DNA from: Setomelanomma holmii
Lineage: Eukaryota > Ascomycota > Dothideomycetes > Pleosporales > Phaeosphaeriaceae
Direction: 5' to 3'
Assembly (NCBI GenBank): GCA_010015745.1
Contig: ML978259.1
Span: 45,413-109,412, forward strand
DNA length: 64,000 nucleotides
The first letter of the stretch is position 1. Each line of letters begins with the position of its first letter. A program made the translations under genes and the position numbers. This document shows, in pieces, positions 1 through 10,564 of the stretch. The notes under the pieces were generated by a model. The model ran no database searches. It was not told the DNA's origin and was given only the letters and a program-made list of their open reading frames with translations.

Positions 1-805
1 GGCGGTGGCGTACTCGTTGATCGAAATGACTTGGTTCTTCTTCATCAGGGTGCCATTGACTCCCATCATGAGGATCAAAGCTACCGTAGCTGAAAGCATG
101 ATCAGAGAGAGCTTCCATGACCGGATGAAGCCGATAATGATGGCGGACACGAATCCAGAGACTCCGGTAACAAAGAGGCCAATCTTCTGCCCGATGCCAT
201 CCTGGACTAAGTTCATGTCGGAGCTGATGCGCGTGGTGACCTCGCCCGAACCGAGGAAGTCAAAGAATGCAATGTTTTGCCTGAAAATGGCGCGAAGGTA
301 CAGTTCCCGGATCTGCTGAGTGATCCGTTCTCCAGTGTACGAGAATCCAACAATGCTGATCCATGATGTTAAAAAAGATGCAATGCCTATTTGTGGTTAG
401 CCGTCGCCCGCAAGCAGTATCTCATGTCTTACCTAGGTATACAAAGTATAATGTAAAAGTATTAATCTGATGGTGAAACTGCGCAGCTGCAACAGCATCG
501 ACCGAGAATCCTGTAAAGCTTCCCGCAAAATTGCCGTAAACGAGTGTCATAAGGGGCATAACAGCGCCAGCCGCGATGGACGCAGCAAGCGCGATCACCA
601 TAATGATGATCTCATTTCTGCTCGCATATCGAAAAAGCGCAAAGTACCCAACCGTCAACTTCGGCGCATTCACTTGTCTTTCGATGATTTCTTTCTCTTG
701 CTTGGTCAAGCCAGCCATCGGCGGCTTGACCTCTTCAGATGGCGACCTAGCATGTTTCTCGTCGATCGCCACACTCGAAGATGGCGCAGGAGATCGTGTT
801 GGCAT
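1..805 (-). CDS. ABC multidrug transporter, MDR/ABCB type (5' part only)
   Basis: Two exons are visible (433-805, then 386 down to and beyond base 1) around a 46 nt GT-AG intron at 387-432. The joined product has a hydrophilic N-terminus (about 60 residues), a first membrane segment (IIIMVIALAASIAAGAVMPL), then the first transmembrane domain of a full-length ABCB exporter, with the typical stretches SYTGERITQQIRELYL, FFDFLGSGEVTTRISSDMN and QDGIGQKIGLFV. Such proteins (Pmd1/Mdr1 class) are about 1,300 residues and pump lipophilic drugs or toxins out of the cell. Both nucleotide-binding domains lie outside the window. The start ATG (805) gives a normal short cytosolic leader. Family assignment is firm; the substrate cannot be told. 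Confidence 0.9.
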
Positions 806-2555
806 TGTTGAACGGCGCGCTTGGGTTCAGCGCATGTCTTGCCTGATGTCCTCGCGCAAAGTCGTCGATGTCAAAGTCCCTTCAGGAGGATGTCGGAGGG
901 TAGGAAACACGAGTCTGCAATCTTTTGGAGATTCGCACCTCTGCGCCACCAGCCAGGGAAGATGGCCCAGAATGTCAGGGATCCCGTCGGCTCGATTTGA
1001 GTCCGTCGATACAAGCGAGGCCAGGTGAGGCGTTCGCTAAGCTGAAGACGGCAAGTTAAACAATCAAGCTTCCAGAAGTCGCCAAGGCGGGTGGGTTGTC
1101 GCGTTTCGTCCGTTTACTGAACACGCAGATACAGTGGCGTGTGCTAGAATAGCTTGAGTTGAAATCGCGAAATATATTTGTCGATGTTGATGAGCGCCCT
1201 TCGTATAATGAATGGTGCCCTTCGCAAAACAGCCGCCCTCAAAGTCGTATATTGAGTCAAAACAGAATGCAGATCCAACCAGTGCAAACAAATGCGAGAT
1301 GGAAATGGTAGGTGAAATGTGAACCCTGATCCTGATCGACCGTACGTAGTAACGTCAGAGCTTGAGACCTCTACACCACGGCGGACGATGGACTTATCAA
1401 CAAAGAGACGCGACGAGGTTTTGCGTCTGCCTAAAGCCACCCTCCGACAAGTCGGAGTCGGCGCGTCTCTGTCCATAGCTGCTTTTGGTGCGAATACGAG
1501 AATGCGAGTGCGAGGCTGTTATGCAGTTCTACATTTGCTGCCTGAGGGCGGTCGGAGGGTAGACGGCTACATCGGAGGATCGGATACAAACAGCTTCCGA
1601 CTAGCATTCCGATCCTTTTACGAGGTGCAGAACGAACGGACGCCCTTCCGCCAAGCATCCTTTTCACTAAATATTATGCGGAGCTCGATTGGGTAATTCT
1701 TCGCAAAATATGATGCGTTCATCTGCGATGCGGTCAGCTTGCGCGGCATGGATCTGTCGAAAGGCGCCAGGCAGCAGGATTACACGCTACTGAGCGGTAG
1801 AAGCTGAAGCTTGATACGAGGTTCGAAGAGCTTGAACGCGAACGTGCAATGCTTGATAGAAATCGACCTGAGTTTGATAGGCCGCGCTGCGCGAGCGATG
1901 CTCATACCTGGATCGGAGAATTACGCGAGCAGCGATGTGCTCAGTCGTGATGGGCAGCGCCTGCCAACGAGATACACGAGAGCAACGCCCATTAAGAGAA
2001 AATCGAACATAGCAACATCTTTGCGAGCTCATGGAGAGAGATAGTTGAGTGAAGGTGAGGGCCTTGGGCTGGCAGGTAAGTACACCAGCTTTGTGGAAAC
2101 GCTACACAGCAGAATCTACCAACCTTGGAGGTCTCTCAGTAATCCGCTCGCCCTGAAACCAGAAATCATGAATCTCCCTTAGGCTTCCTGAGCTCTTCCT
2201 AAAATGCATCATCTTTGCAAGTCGGTCATGACAGAAAGCGCGACCCTACAGTACTTCCAGAAGGTTAGTTTCAAGGTTATAGCATTGCAGTGAGACTTTG
2301 TGCAACGCATTTACCGTTGTCGAGAGATCACATCCGCACAACCCGGTCAGAGGAGGTCGAGGCTCGAGAGTCTCTCGTGAAAGGACTCTCTTGCCGCCTC
2401 ACTGAACTTTCTTTCTCTAAGATCAGGAGCGAGTCGCCTATTAGTTTCTAATATGGAGTTTGGTTGCGAGGCTGCGAACAAGAGTCGTAGGATCAATGCT
2501 GCTGGTGAGTAATAATAGACTGCACGTCAATACACCTGACAGTCATACCAACACC
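806..2555. other. Intergenic, no supported gene
   Basis: About 1.75 kb between the ABC transporter start and the 3' end of the C69 peptidase gene. Open frames here are short, overlap on both strands and show no domain, signal peptide or believable splice structure. It should contain the ABC transporter promoter; no clear TATA or operator was recognised. Confidence 0.5.
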
Positions 2556-4121
2556 TCACGGCTGCCTTCTAAATTTCCTCACCGCCATCCTTCGCTGCTC
2601 AGCCGGCCGATCAGGATCCCACCCCACAAGACAATTCACCGTCTCCGCCCCAAGACCCGGATCGTTGATCCTGTCATCCCTCGGCATCCTAAATCGTCCC
2701 AACAACTTGACATACGCATCCAACGAGTCCACCATGGTCTTGCCCAGCGCCAGCGCCTTCTCCGCTCTCGTATGTGCATAGAACGTCAACAAATCTAAAA
2801 CTGTCTCGCGCTGTCCGTTCTCAATGAGAGTTTTGGCACTCGACTCGACCCAGGCTATATCGGTAAAGGAGTCGTTTTCAAAGCCGTGAAGCATGTCTTG
2901 CACTATAGGCAGGAAAGTCTCCGGATCAGAGCAAGTGTAGTACAACACTTGCTTGAAGATACGACCAGCAAAGTGCGTCGCTTCTTGGAACTGATAATCC
3001 GGGTCCAGAAACGTCGATGCCGCATCCTTGGTCAAATACCGATGTTGCGCGTACTCCGGCGGTACGCTCTTGACACCCAGCCACCATAGGTTGAACGGCG
3101 CTGTCACCGAACCCGTCGGCGCGACCCATATACGAATCAGATCTGGGTCCATGTCCGGGTACAAGGATATGACTTGCCCATACCCCGCCTCGTCGTCTGC
3201 AATTCTGAAGTCCCGCACGCGCTCAATCATACCCTTCTCCGTCACCGGGACCATCGCGCGCGTCGCCTTTTCCAGGTCAGCTTGCGACATGTACTTGAAC
3301 CCCCCATTCCTCGCTGTATAATTCTCGCCCTGTGCGCCATACGCTTTGAAAATGTTGAATGGTTCAGTGTCATTTGGATTCCACCATCCTTGCTTGACCG
3401 CGAAAGACACGATATTCGGACTCCCTGCATAATCCTCACTATCCGCGAAATCAATAGGAAACGTCTCAATATACCCCGGGTACAACACGCGTATATCATC
3501 CGGACCAAAACGTTCGGCAGCCCAGAGCCCTTGGCCACCGGACATTTCCCACACGACCCATCCCTCGTGCGCGTCGGCGATTAAATGCGAATTCCCGCCG
3601 TAGTCCGCGTATCCGTATTGCGCTATCATTTGCCCGATGAGTTCAACGCCTTCGCGAGCTGTCCTTGTTCGTTGCAGGACTACGCGCGCCAAGTCAGAGT
3701 ATTGTAATCCCGTCTGTGGATTGGGCGTCATGGCGATTAATTCATCCCTATTCTGCGCCCACACATCTCGTACCGCAACGCCTCTTTCATTCACGCCTCC
3801 ATTCGTCAGCGGGGCGGGGAAGCCTTCGTAGTCGGAATATTCCATGGACAGGTAGCGGAAGGTATGTGGGGCTTGGGAGATGTTAAGTAGACGACCTGGC
3901 ATCACGGCATCTTCTGTCACACCAACCGTGAGACTCGAATTGGGTGGGTGGTCAGCGGCTGGGAAGATTTGGAGCCAGTGCGAGGATACTTCTTCGCCTG
4001 TGCCGCCGAGCATGACCGTGCCATCTTGTGTAAGTGATTTACCGACGTAGAAGGCGTAGCTTGCGAGGGAGGTTGGTATAAGGTATAGTAGGAGGGCGGG
4101 GATGTGCCATAAGGATTTCAT
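2556..4121 (-). CDS. Secreted dipeptidase-like protein, peptidase family C69
   Basis: Single-exon frame of 521 residues. The chosen ATG (4121) begins a signal peptide (MKSLWHIPALLLYLIPTSLA); the frame stays open 219 nt further upstream, but that extension has no homology-like character. The mature part follows the C69 (PepD/secernin-like) pattern: FYVGKSLTQDG near the N-terminus, GGTGEEVSSHW, LSMEYSDYEG, LTNGGVNERGVAVRDVW, GGNSHLIAD and WVVWEMSGGQGLWAAER. C69 enzymes are N-terminal-nucleophile hydrolases that cleave dipeptides using an N-terminal Cys. Here the residue in that place, right after the predicted signal cleavage site, is Ser21. It lies divergent to the S58 peptidase gene at 4953. 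Family call is good; activity is uncertain because of the Ser. Confidence 0.85.
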   Translation of the reverse strand: MKSLWHIPALLLYLIPTSLASYAFYVGKSLTQDGTVMLGGTGEEVSSHWLQIFPAADHPPNSSLTVGVTEDAVMPGRLLNISQAPHTFRYLSMEYSDYEGFPAPLTNGGVNERGVAVRDVWAQNRDELIAMTPNPQTGLQYSDLARVVLQRTRTAREGVELIGQMIAQYGYADYGGNSHLIADAHEGWVVWEMSGGQGLWAAERFGPDDIRVLYPGYIETFPIDFADSEDYAGSPNIVSFAVKQGWWNPNDTEPFNIFKAYGAQGENYTARNGGFKYMSQADLEKATRAMVPVTEKGMIERVRDFRIADDEAGYGQVISLYPDMDPDLIRIWVAPTGSVTAPFNLWWLGVKSVPPEYAQHRYLTKDAASTFLDPDYQFQEATHFAGRIFKQVLYYTCSDPETFLPIVQDMLHGFENDSFTDIAWVESSAKTLIENGQRETVLDLLTFYAHTRAEKALALGKTMVDSLDAYVKLLGRFRMPRDDRINDPGLGAETVNCLVGWDPDRPAEQRRMAVRKFRRQP

Positions 4122-4952
4122 TGCGGAGGTGTTGTAGGAGGATGTGAGCACAGAGTGCTGATTTACTTCAGAAAGTTGAGTGAGGCCGATAATTCTTGAA
4201 AATGACGTTCGATCGACATCCAAGAGTGGGGTGTCGCGGAGGGCGGGCTTGAGGCGTCTTGGTAACTGAAGCCGACGTCTTGTATCTACAAAGTACCAAG
4301 AATAGTGTGAGGCATAGATTATGGTGATACAAAACATCAACTTTACGCTTGTCTGCTTATTGCGGGACGTGACATGGATATTGTAATCTACGGCACGTGC
4401 ACCAGGACAATTGGCGATCTGGAGGCCTACCTACAGAAGCTACGATGCAGCATGAGAGGGAGGGGAGGGGTACAGAGTATGGTTTGCAGAAGGATTGAAA
4501 CTACACACAAAATGATGCATACTGGGCTTGGGTTCGACATACAATGGACGGCATTGCGATTGGTCAGCGAACCTACCCGCATCCAGGCATGCACGATTCA
4601 TGCAGGAGCGGGGTGCATCGGCTCTGACTCCTTCCTCATCTCCATTTTCACAACGTTGAACTATTGCTGCACATATGACTCCTCTTCAATTTGGTAAAGG
4701 CTCTCACCTTCCCCATGTGGTTCCGTAGGATTGAAGAATAGCATTCTCAAGGTTGACGTTGCTGTTTGCAAGCCTGAAAGCGGGGCAGGATTTTTTAATC
4801 GAGGGCTAAGAAACTACATCATTTTTTTTCGAAAAAGGGCGGTACCAGCGTGTTGAATTGGACAAGTAATCAGCAATTAGTCTAACTACTCGATTTTCCT
4901 CACATTTACATTCACTTTCCTGCCAAACAGCATATCAGCCAAAACGATCATC
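4122..4952. other. Divergent intergenic region between two peptidase genes
   Basis: 830 bp separating the starts of the C69 and S58 peptidase genes. It should hold both promoters. A pyrimidine-rich stretch runs up to the S58 start. No open frame is convincing. Confidence 0.5.
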
Positions 4953-6182
4953 ATGTCTACCCAATCGACCCTACCCATCACTCAGTCATCCTCCTCCACT
5001 CCTCGCCAACGCATCCGCTCCCTCCTCCCCTCCCTCTACCTAGGCCGCTACGCACCCGGCCCCAAAAACAGCCTCACAGACGTCCCCGGCGTCCTCGTTT
5101 CCACAACCTCAACTCACTCTTCCCCAGCATATCCCAACGCCTTGCCGCAATCCATCAACACTGGCCTAACCACCATCCTGCCCCGCAAAGACTGGTTCAC
5201 ATCCGGGTGCTTTGCGGGGATATTCCGGTTCAACGGATCCGGCGAGTTGACGGGATCGCACTGGATCGAAGAAACGGGCCTATTACACAGCCCGATATGC
5301 ATCACCGGATCGTTCGGGGTTGGGAACGCGTACAATGGGATCTATCAGCATGCGATACGCGACCATTCGGATTCCCAGGGAAAGGCGGATTGGTTCTTGT
5401 TGCCGGTTGTGGGCGAGACGTTCGATGGGTTTTTGCACGATGTTACCAGGTTCGCCGTCACGCCGCAGCATGTGGTAGATGGAATCGATGCTGCATCTGA
5501 TGCGCCTGTGCCCGAGGGTAACAAGGGTGGTGGAACGGGTATGATATGCCATTTCTTCAAGGGCGGTACGGGATCGAGTTCTAGGGTCATACCAAGTGCA
5601 ACGGAAGGGAAGACCTACACAGTCGGTGCGTTGATACAGGCGAATTATGGCAAGATGTGGGATTTCAAGATTGGTGGTGCGCCGATCGGGAGGTTGATAT
5701 ACGAAGACCAGAAAGCCAAGTTCGCTGCTGATCCCAAGAATCCGGAATTGCTTGGTCAAGCGAGCATGCTTTTCAAGGTGCAAGAAGCCAAGGATAAGAA
5801 AGATGGCAGTATCATCGTCGTCATAGCCACGGATGCTCCTCTGCATCCGACACAGCTGCGGCGTCTGGCGAAGAGAGCGACTGTGGGCCTGGCGAGGGTA
5901 GGTGGGTATGGTACCAATCCCTCTGGCGATATCTTCCTTGCCTTTTCGACTGGAAATTCGCTGGTGGTGCCAGAAGAGGAAGATCCATTCAAGCCGATTA
6001 CGACTACGGTGGAGGTGGTACATGACCATACCATCAATGCGCTGTTCGAGGCGAGTGCGGATTGTGTCGAAGAGGCAATATACAACGCAGTGTGTATGGC
6101 AGAGACGATGGAGGGCAATGGAAATAAGATTGAGGCGCTCAATTTGGACGAAACCAAGAGCCTCATGGAGAAGTATTTGTAA
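4953..6182 (+). CDS. Self-processing aminopeptidase, peptidase family S58 (DmpA/BapA type)
   Basis: Intronless 409-residue frame. The S58 fold is clear from RIRSLLPSLYLGRYAPGPKNS and LTDVPGVLVS near the N-terminus, the central GTGMICHFFKGGTGSSSRV, and the processing region KKDGSIIVVIATDAPLHPTQ followed by GLARVGGYGTNPSGDIFLAFS. Family members cut themselves between Gly and Ser; the equivalent pair here is Gly285-Ser286, freeing Ser286 as the N-terminal nucleophile of the small subunit. DmpA removes N-terminal D/L amino acids and BapA beta-amino acids from peptides; the fungal substrate is unknown. No signal peptide is seen, so it is probably cytosolic. Its 3' end converges with the PRKRIP1-like gene. 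Confidence 0.92.
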   Translation: MSTQSTLPITQSSSSTPRQRIRSLLPSLYLGRYAPGPKNSLTDVPGVLVSTTSTHSSPAYPNALPQSINTGLTTILPRKDWFTSGCFAGIFRFNGSGELTGSHWIEETGLLHSPICITGSFGVGNAYNGIYQHAIRDHSDSQGKADWFLLPVVGETFDGFLHDVTRFAVTPQHVVDGIDAASDAPVPEGNKGGGTGMICHFFKGGTGSSSRVIPSATEGKTYTVGALIQANYGKMWDFKIGGAPIGRLIYEDQKAKFAADPKNPELLGQASMLFKVQEAKDKKDGSIIVVIATDAPLHPTQLRRLAKRATVGLARVGGYGTNPSGDIFLAFSTGNSLVVPEEEDPFKPITTTVEVVHDHTINALFEASADCVEEAIYNAVCMAETMEGNGNKIEALNLDETKSLMEKYL

Positions 6183-6324
6183 GGCCTCTGTAAGCCGTAG
6201 CCGTATCGCATCATCAAACGCAAGTGGAGTAAACAAGGACGCAGAGTGTGTATCCCAATAGACAGCCGTTGACTGTGTCCTATCTCGTTTCAATCTTCGT
6301 CTGAAGGGTCTGATGGCGGTTGTC

Positions 6325-6939
6325 TCAGTCGTCATCCTCAATGACCAAGCCAATCTCCTCGACATTCTTGACTTCGCCTCCCTGGTTCTGTGCATCCTCA
6401 GTCTTGTCGGCCTTGGGTCCGCTAGTGTTGGGTTTCAGCTTCTTCTTGCCATTTTCGGCGGCTGCACTGGGCGTTCCTTCCCTCTCACTGCCAGTGTCCT
6501 TCTTGCCTTGTTTCGCTCGCTCCTTCCGTAGTCGAGCCTTCTCTCTCTTCAAGCGATTTTTCTCAGTCTTTTCGCGGTCTTTCTTTTCTAAATCCTCCCT
6601 TCGTTCTCGAGCAGCTTTCTCCTCTTGCTCCTGCTTTACCTCCTCGTCCATCAGGCGCAGACGCTCATATTCGCGCCGTCGACTCGCTTTATAGACGTGA
6701 AACTCTCCTGAGCCAGCGCCAGCACTTGATCCCTGGACGTTGGCGACGATTTCTGGGGGCGCAGCGAGCGGCTTACCAACGGCAGATGTGGGGATGGCGA
6801 TGTCGCGATCAGGCTTCGCGAAGAGAGCCTCGACTGATGAAGCATAGGCATCTCGAGGTGTGAGGGCGCGCTTCTTAGTAGGCCGCTTCGACCGCGGGTC
6901 GGCGGATGTGGGTATTGATTCTGGGATGGGTTCTGACAT
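6325..6939 (-). CDS. PRKRIP1-like protein (DUF1168), predicted spliceosome-associated
   Basis: Single exon, 204 residues, almost wholly charged. The family signature is GSGEFHVYKASRRREYERL at about residues 76-94, followed by a long Lys/Arg/Glu-rich helix (about 95-150) and an acidic C-terminus (VEEIGLVIEDDD). Proteins with this DUF1168 core, such as human PRKRIP1, are nuclear, bind double-stranded RNA and are found in the catalytic spliceosome. The length fits fungal members. It converges with the S58 peptidase gene, with 142 bp between stop codons. Confidence 0.85.
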   Translation of the reverse strand: MSEPIPESIPTSADPRSKRPTKKRALTPRDAYASSVEALFAKPDRDIAIPTSAVGKPLAAPPEIVANVQGSSAGAGSGEFHVYKASRRREYERLRLMDEEVKQEQEEKAARERREDLEKKDREKTEKNRLKREKARLRKERAKQGKKDTGSEREGTPSAAAENGKKKLKPNTSGPKADKTEDAQNQGGEVKNVEEIGLVIEDDD

Positions 6940-7376
6940 TGTTGCTGTGGTGGGAGATGATGCGACTCGTGCGCGCGGTAGCCTGGTCGGCCGAATGTGA
7001 TGGGGCTTGGGTGCCTTACTCAGCTTTTTAGCTATGGCAACGTGATGTGACGCGAGAAAGCGTTTGTGATCTCGTGATGAACCAGATCAGAGTGGAAGGT
7101 GAGAGATGTGGTGACCAAGCGGCGTGAAGGATGACGCGAGCGTGGGCCAGGAACTTTTGCGGGCGCGACGCGGAAGAGTGGGGCAAACAAACCACCTGCA
7201 GGTGCGCCAGCGAGGTCGCCGCCACACCTCAGCTGGAATATGAAACACGCCCACTCGCACCTTCCTGGTTGCTGAATTTCGTTTGTTTCTTTTGCTCTTA
7301 ACCTGCGTCTATAGCTCAAGATACCCTCATAGAAACCATTTATTCCCCAATCCTATCGCAAGCTTCAAGATTCAAG

Positions 7377-9102
7377 ATGGGGAAGCCCCGCGTATGTTTG
7401 TATGCCCACTGTGATGCGTCACAGCTAACAAGAAGTGCAGATGATCATACTGATCCGCCATGCGCAGTCAGAAGGAAACAAGAATCGCGACATTCACCAG
7501 TTTATACCAGATCATCGTGTCAAACTCACGCCTCATGGCGTCACCCAGGCCGAAGAAGCAGGGCGACAGCTGCGCTCCCTGCTGAAGCCTGACGACACGA
7601 TCCAATTCTTCACCTCGCCGTACCGCCGAACACGCGAGACCACCGAGGGCATCCTTCGCACGCTGACCTCGGACGACCCTACACCCTCACCCTTTCCACG
7701 CAACAAGATCCAGGTCTTTGAAGAGCCGCGGTTAAGGGAGCAGGATTTTGGCAACTTCCAGCCGTGCTCGGCTGAGATGGAGCGCATGTGGCAGGAGCGA
7801 GCTGACTACGGTCACTTCTTCTACCGCATACCAGACGGCGAGAGTGCAGCAGATGCATACGACCGCGTTAGTGGCTTCAATGAGAGCTTGTGGAGACAAT
7901 TTGGCGACGAGGACTTTCCAAGCGTCTGCGTCTTGGTCACGCACGGTCTGATGACGAGAGTGTTCCTCATGAAGTGGTGAGTCCTTTGCAGATCCCTTTC
8001 CATTTGGAGATGCAAGACTAATACCTGTAGGTACCACTGGTCGGTGGAGTACTTCGAGGACCTTCGCAACGTCAATCACTGCGAGTTTATGATCATGAAG
8101 CAGAACGAGAACAACGGCAAATACATATTACAAAACGAGCTTCGAACATGGTCAGAGCTGAAGCGACGAGCCGCTGCGAATGGAGCATCTGGGACGTCCA
8201 CCTCGAGCAGGCCCACACCAGTCAGCGCAGGGCAATTGAACTCTTCACCAACCATACCCGTACAACGTTGGGGAGGCTGTGTGAACGGTTGTAATCACGA
8301 CAGACAGAATTGGCCGAAGCGACCCATGCGTAAGAACACTCTGGATTACCTTGGAGGACAAAAAGACCAGCTGCCTCCTCCCGCCAAGCCTCTAGAATCT
8401 GTTCAAAGTGAGCAGGAGGATCATCCTGTGGCAGCTCAGGATGGGCCACCTGTCATAGAGGAGCCCTCGCCGGCCAAGCTGTCAAGAAAGCAGAGCACCA
8501 AAGCTGTCCACAATCTCGAGCTGCCGCCCACGCCAGCTTCTCCAAACGATGCTTCGAACGATGCATCGAGCAGCGAAGTCGAAGAGGCGGCTGCTTCCGT
8601 ACCACGTCACCATCACAACACAGTTCCAAGGACTGCTGCCATCGCACGTCACTTACACCCTCCTCAACGAACACCTGGAGAAGGATTCTCTGACGATTCC
8701 GACTACTTCCCTGGCATGCAGCATCTCCATAACCACAGGTCGAAGCTACGCGCATCTTCTAAGCAGCGACAGCAATCGAAAGACCGGAAATTGGCAAGAC
8801 GGCAGACAGAGCAGAGCTGGAAAGAAGAGAGTGGTATGGGAACAGGAGCAAAGACCGACCGATTGGGTGACGCCGATGCTACGAGTGACGATGCAAGACA
8901 AGCGAGGCAGGCAACAGACGGCAAGGAGGCTATGAAAGGCCCCATACTGAAGGAAGCGCTCAAAGGTGACATGATGGTGGAACACAGCGAAGAGGAGCGA
9001 GAACGAAGCGATGCTGAAGTCGACCTCGAGAACCACATTGACAAAGCAGGGGTCGAAAAGATGAAGAAAGCAGAGGTGCAGGGGCTCAGTGATGTGTACT
9101 GA
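7377..9102 (+). CDS. Histidine phosphatase (phosphoglycerate-mutase-like) with long disordered tail
   Basis: Three exons: 7377-7391, 7441-7976, 8031-9102 (540 residues). The first exon codes only MGKPR; splicing to ATGATCATACTG gives the phosphohistidine motif IRHAQSEGN (nucleophile His12). Other family residues are in FTSPYRRTRETTEGIL, LREQDFGNFQ and the second His in VLVTHGLMTRVFLMKWYHW, which spans intron 2. The closest well-known relatives are fungal Det1-type acid phosphatases in the phosphoglycerate mutase superfamily. After the catalytic domain (about 1-240) comes a roughly 300-residue low-complexity tail rich in Ser, Lys and Glu, probably disordered. The substrate is not predictable from sequence. 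Confidence 0.88.
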
Positions 9103-10564
9103 TTGCTTGTCCGGTGTACCAGGAAGGTGAGCAGGAATTCAGCGATCGAAGTCTGACAGAGATTCTGATTCTTCAACAATCCTTCAACATCTTTTTCGCA
9201 TCATCTCGCGCCATTATGTCACCACCTACTTTTCCCGACCCTTGCCTTCCACCAATCTACACCAAAATGATCGGCGCTGAATGATGCTTTTGTGGAGCCG
9301 GCAAAAGTTGCGGAGATTAAATGCGCTACCGTGGCCAATTGCCAGACGGCTGCACGGCAAAGGTTGCGGCAAATAGTCACCAAACAATCAACCTGCGAAC
9401 CTTATTGCAACGACATAACAATCTATCCTTGACGGTACCTGCTTCAGCATCCGCTTTCGGGATCCAGAAACATGTTGAGGTTACACAGCTGTCAGTTCGA
9501 AAGGATGAAGCGGGTGACTGTGGGTATGCGCATCGCACGTGTGACGACACACTCTCTACTGACAGAAGATGCTCCCGTCAATGCAACTGACCCAATTGCC
9601 TACCACGGATTCTGGTCAGTGGTCACAGCTATCACGGTTTGTCATCGCATCATACCGTCAAATCTACAACTTTCACTACTAATACCCCCGCGCTACTCCG
9701 TCTTCTTTCTTCCTTTCTGAGGGACTTTCTCGCAACATGACAACATGTGAAATTTCCTGCCTTCGAATCTGTATTCGGATCGTCCGGACAATGTTTCAAG
9801 TTCTCGATGATCGGCATAAAGTAAGGCTAAAGTGATACGCCAGGGTTCACTTCGGGAACATGCTAGCGAGCTTCGTTGTTTCAATCCAAGCATATTGTTT
9901 CAAGAAGGCCATATCAAAGCTGGCCACTCTGGTCAATGACTGAGGCCCCCGCTCTTCAACTGGTTAGCATACACTCTAGATCCTTGGCAGACATGACGTT
10001 CGGATGGCCAGGCAATAGAGATCACTCATTCCCCTTATTCGTCGTAGGATATGAAGCATTTCGGTAGGCTCTCGCTTCCTTACTTCAGCATGCATCATGC
10101 AAGGAACAAGTTTGACGATGCGGAGAATCCGGTCACTCTCGTCCATACAGCATGCGCATACATTGCACGACCATGACATAAAATTGCCGAATAATGTCGC
10201 ACTTTGTTTACATACGGCTATTGCCCGCGATCGACTAATCGGAGCGATTGCGATCCATCTACTTGTTGCCCCACGGATATGCTCAACACTGTAATCTTGT
10301 TACAGGAGATATTGAGCCTCATCTAAACGCCTAGATTTCCAAATGCTTGTGGCACGCAGAAGAAATTGCACTTACGTCGACTGAGTTAGATTTACCACCT
10401 CATGGGGAGTTGAGAGGATGACGAGATCGAAAAGCTCAAGTATAAGAGCAGGAGAGCGGACTGCTACTATCGACATCATCGAGCCACTTCGACATCACAC
10501 AACAAGCCTCAACCACACTCATTCATTCCAATCGTACTTCAATATCATCAATCACGCCACAATC
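9103..10564. other. Intergenic, no supported gene
   Basis: About 1.46 kb with only short frames on both strands and no recognised RNA gene. The right end carries the TATA-like element of the next gene. Confidence 0.5.
10441..10446 (+). promoter_or_regulatory. TATA-like box (TATAAG)
   Basis: Lies 119 bp upstream of the ATG of the multi-exon small secreted protein gene, a usual spacing for a fungal TATA plus 5' leader. Confidence 0.4.

Noticed and set aside
4122..4340. N-terminal extension of the C69 peptidase
   Set aside because: Would bury the signal peptide; no conserved-looking sequence.
5283..6395. 370-codon minus-strand frame opposite the S58 peptidase gene
   Set aside because: Antisense shadow of a strongly conserved gene; the composition is Arg/His-rich and has no domain.
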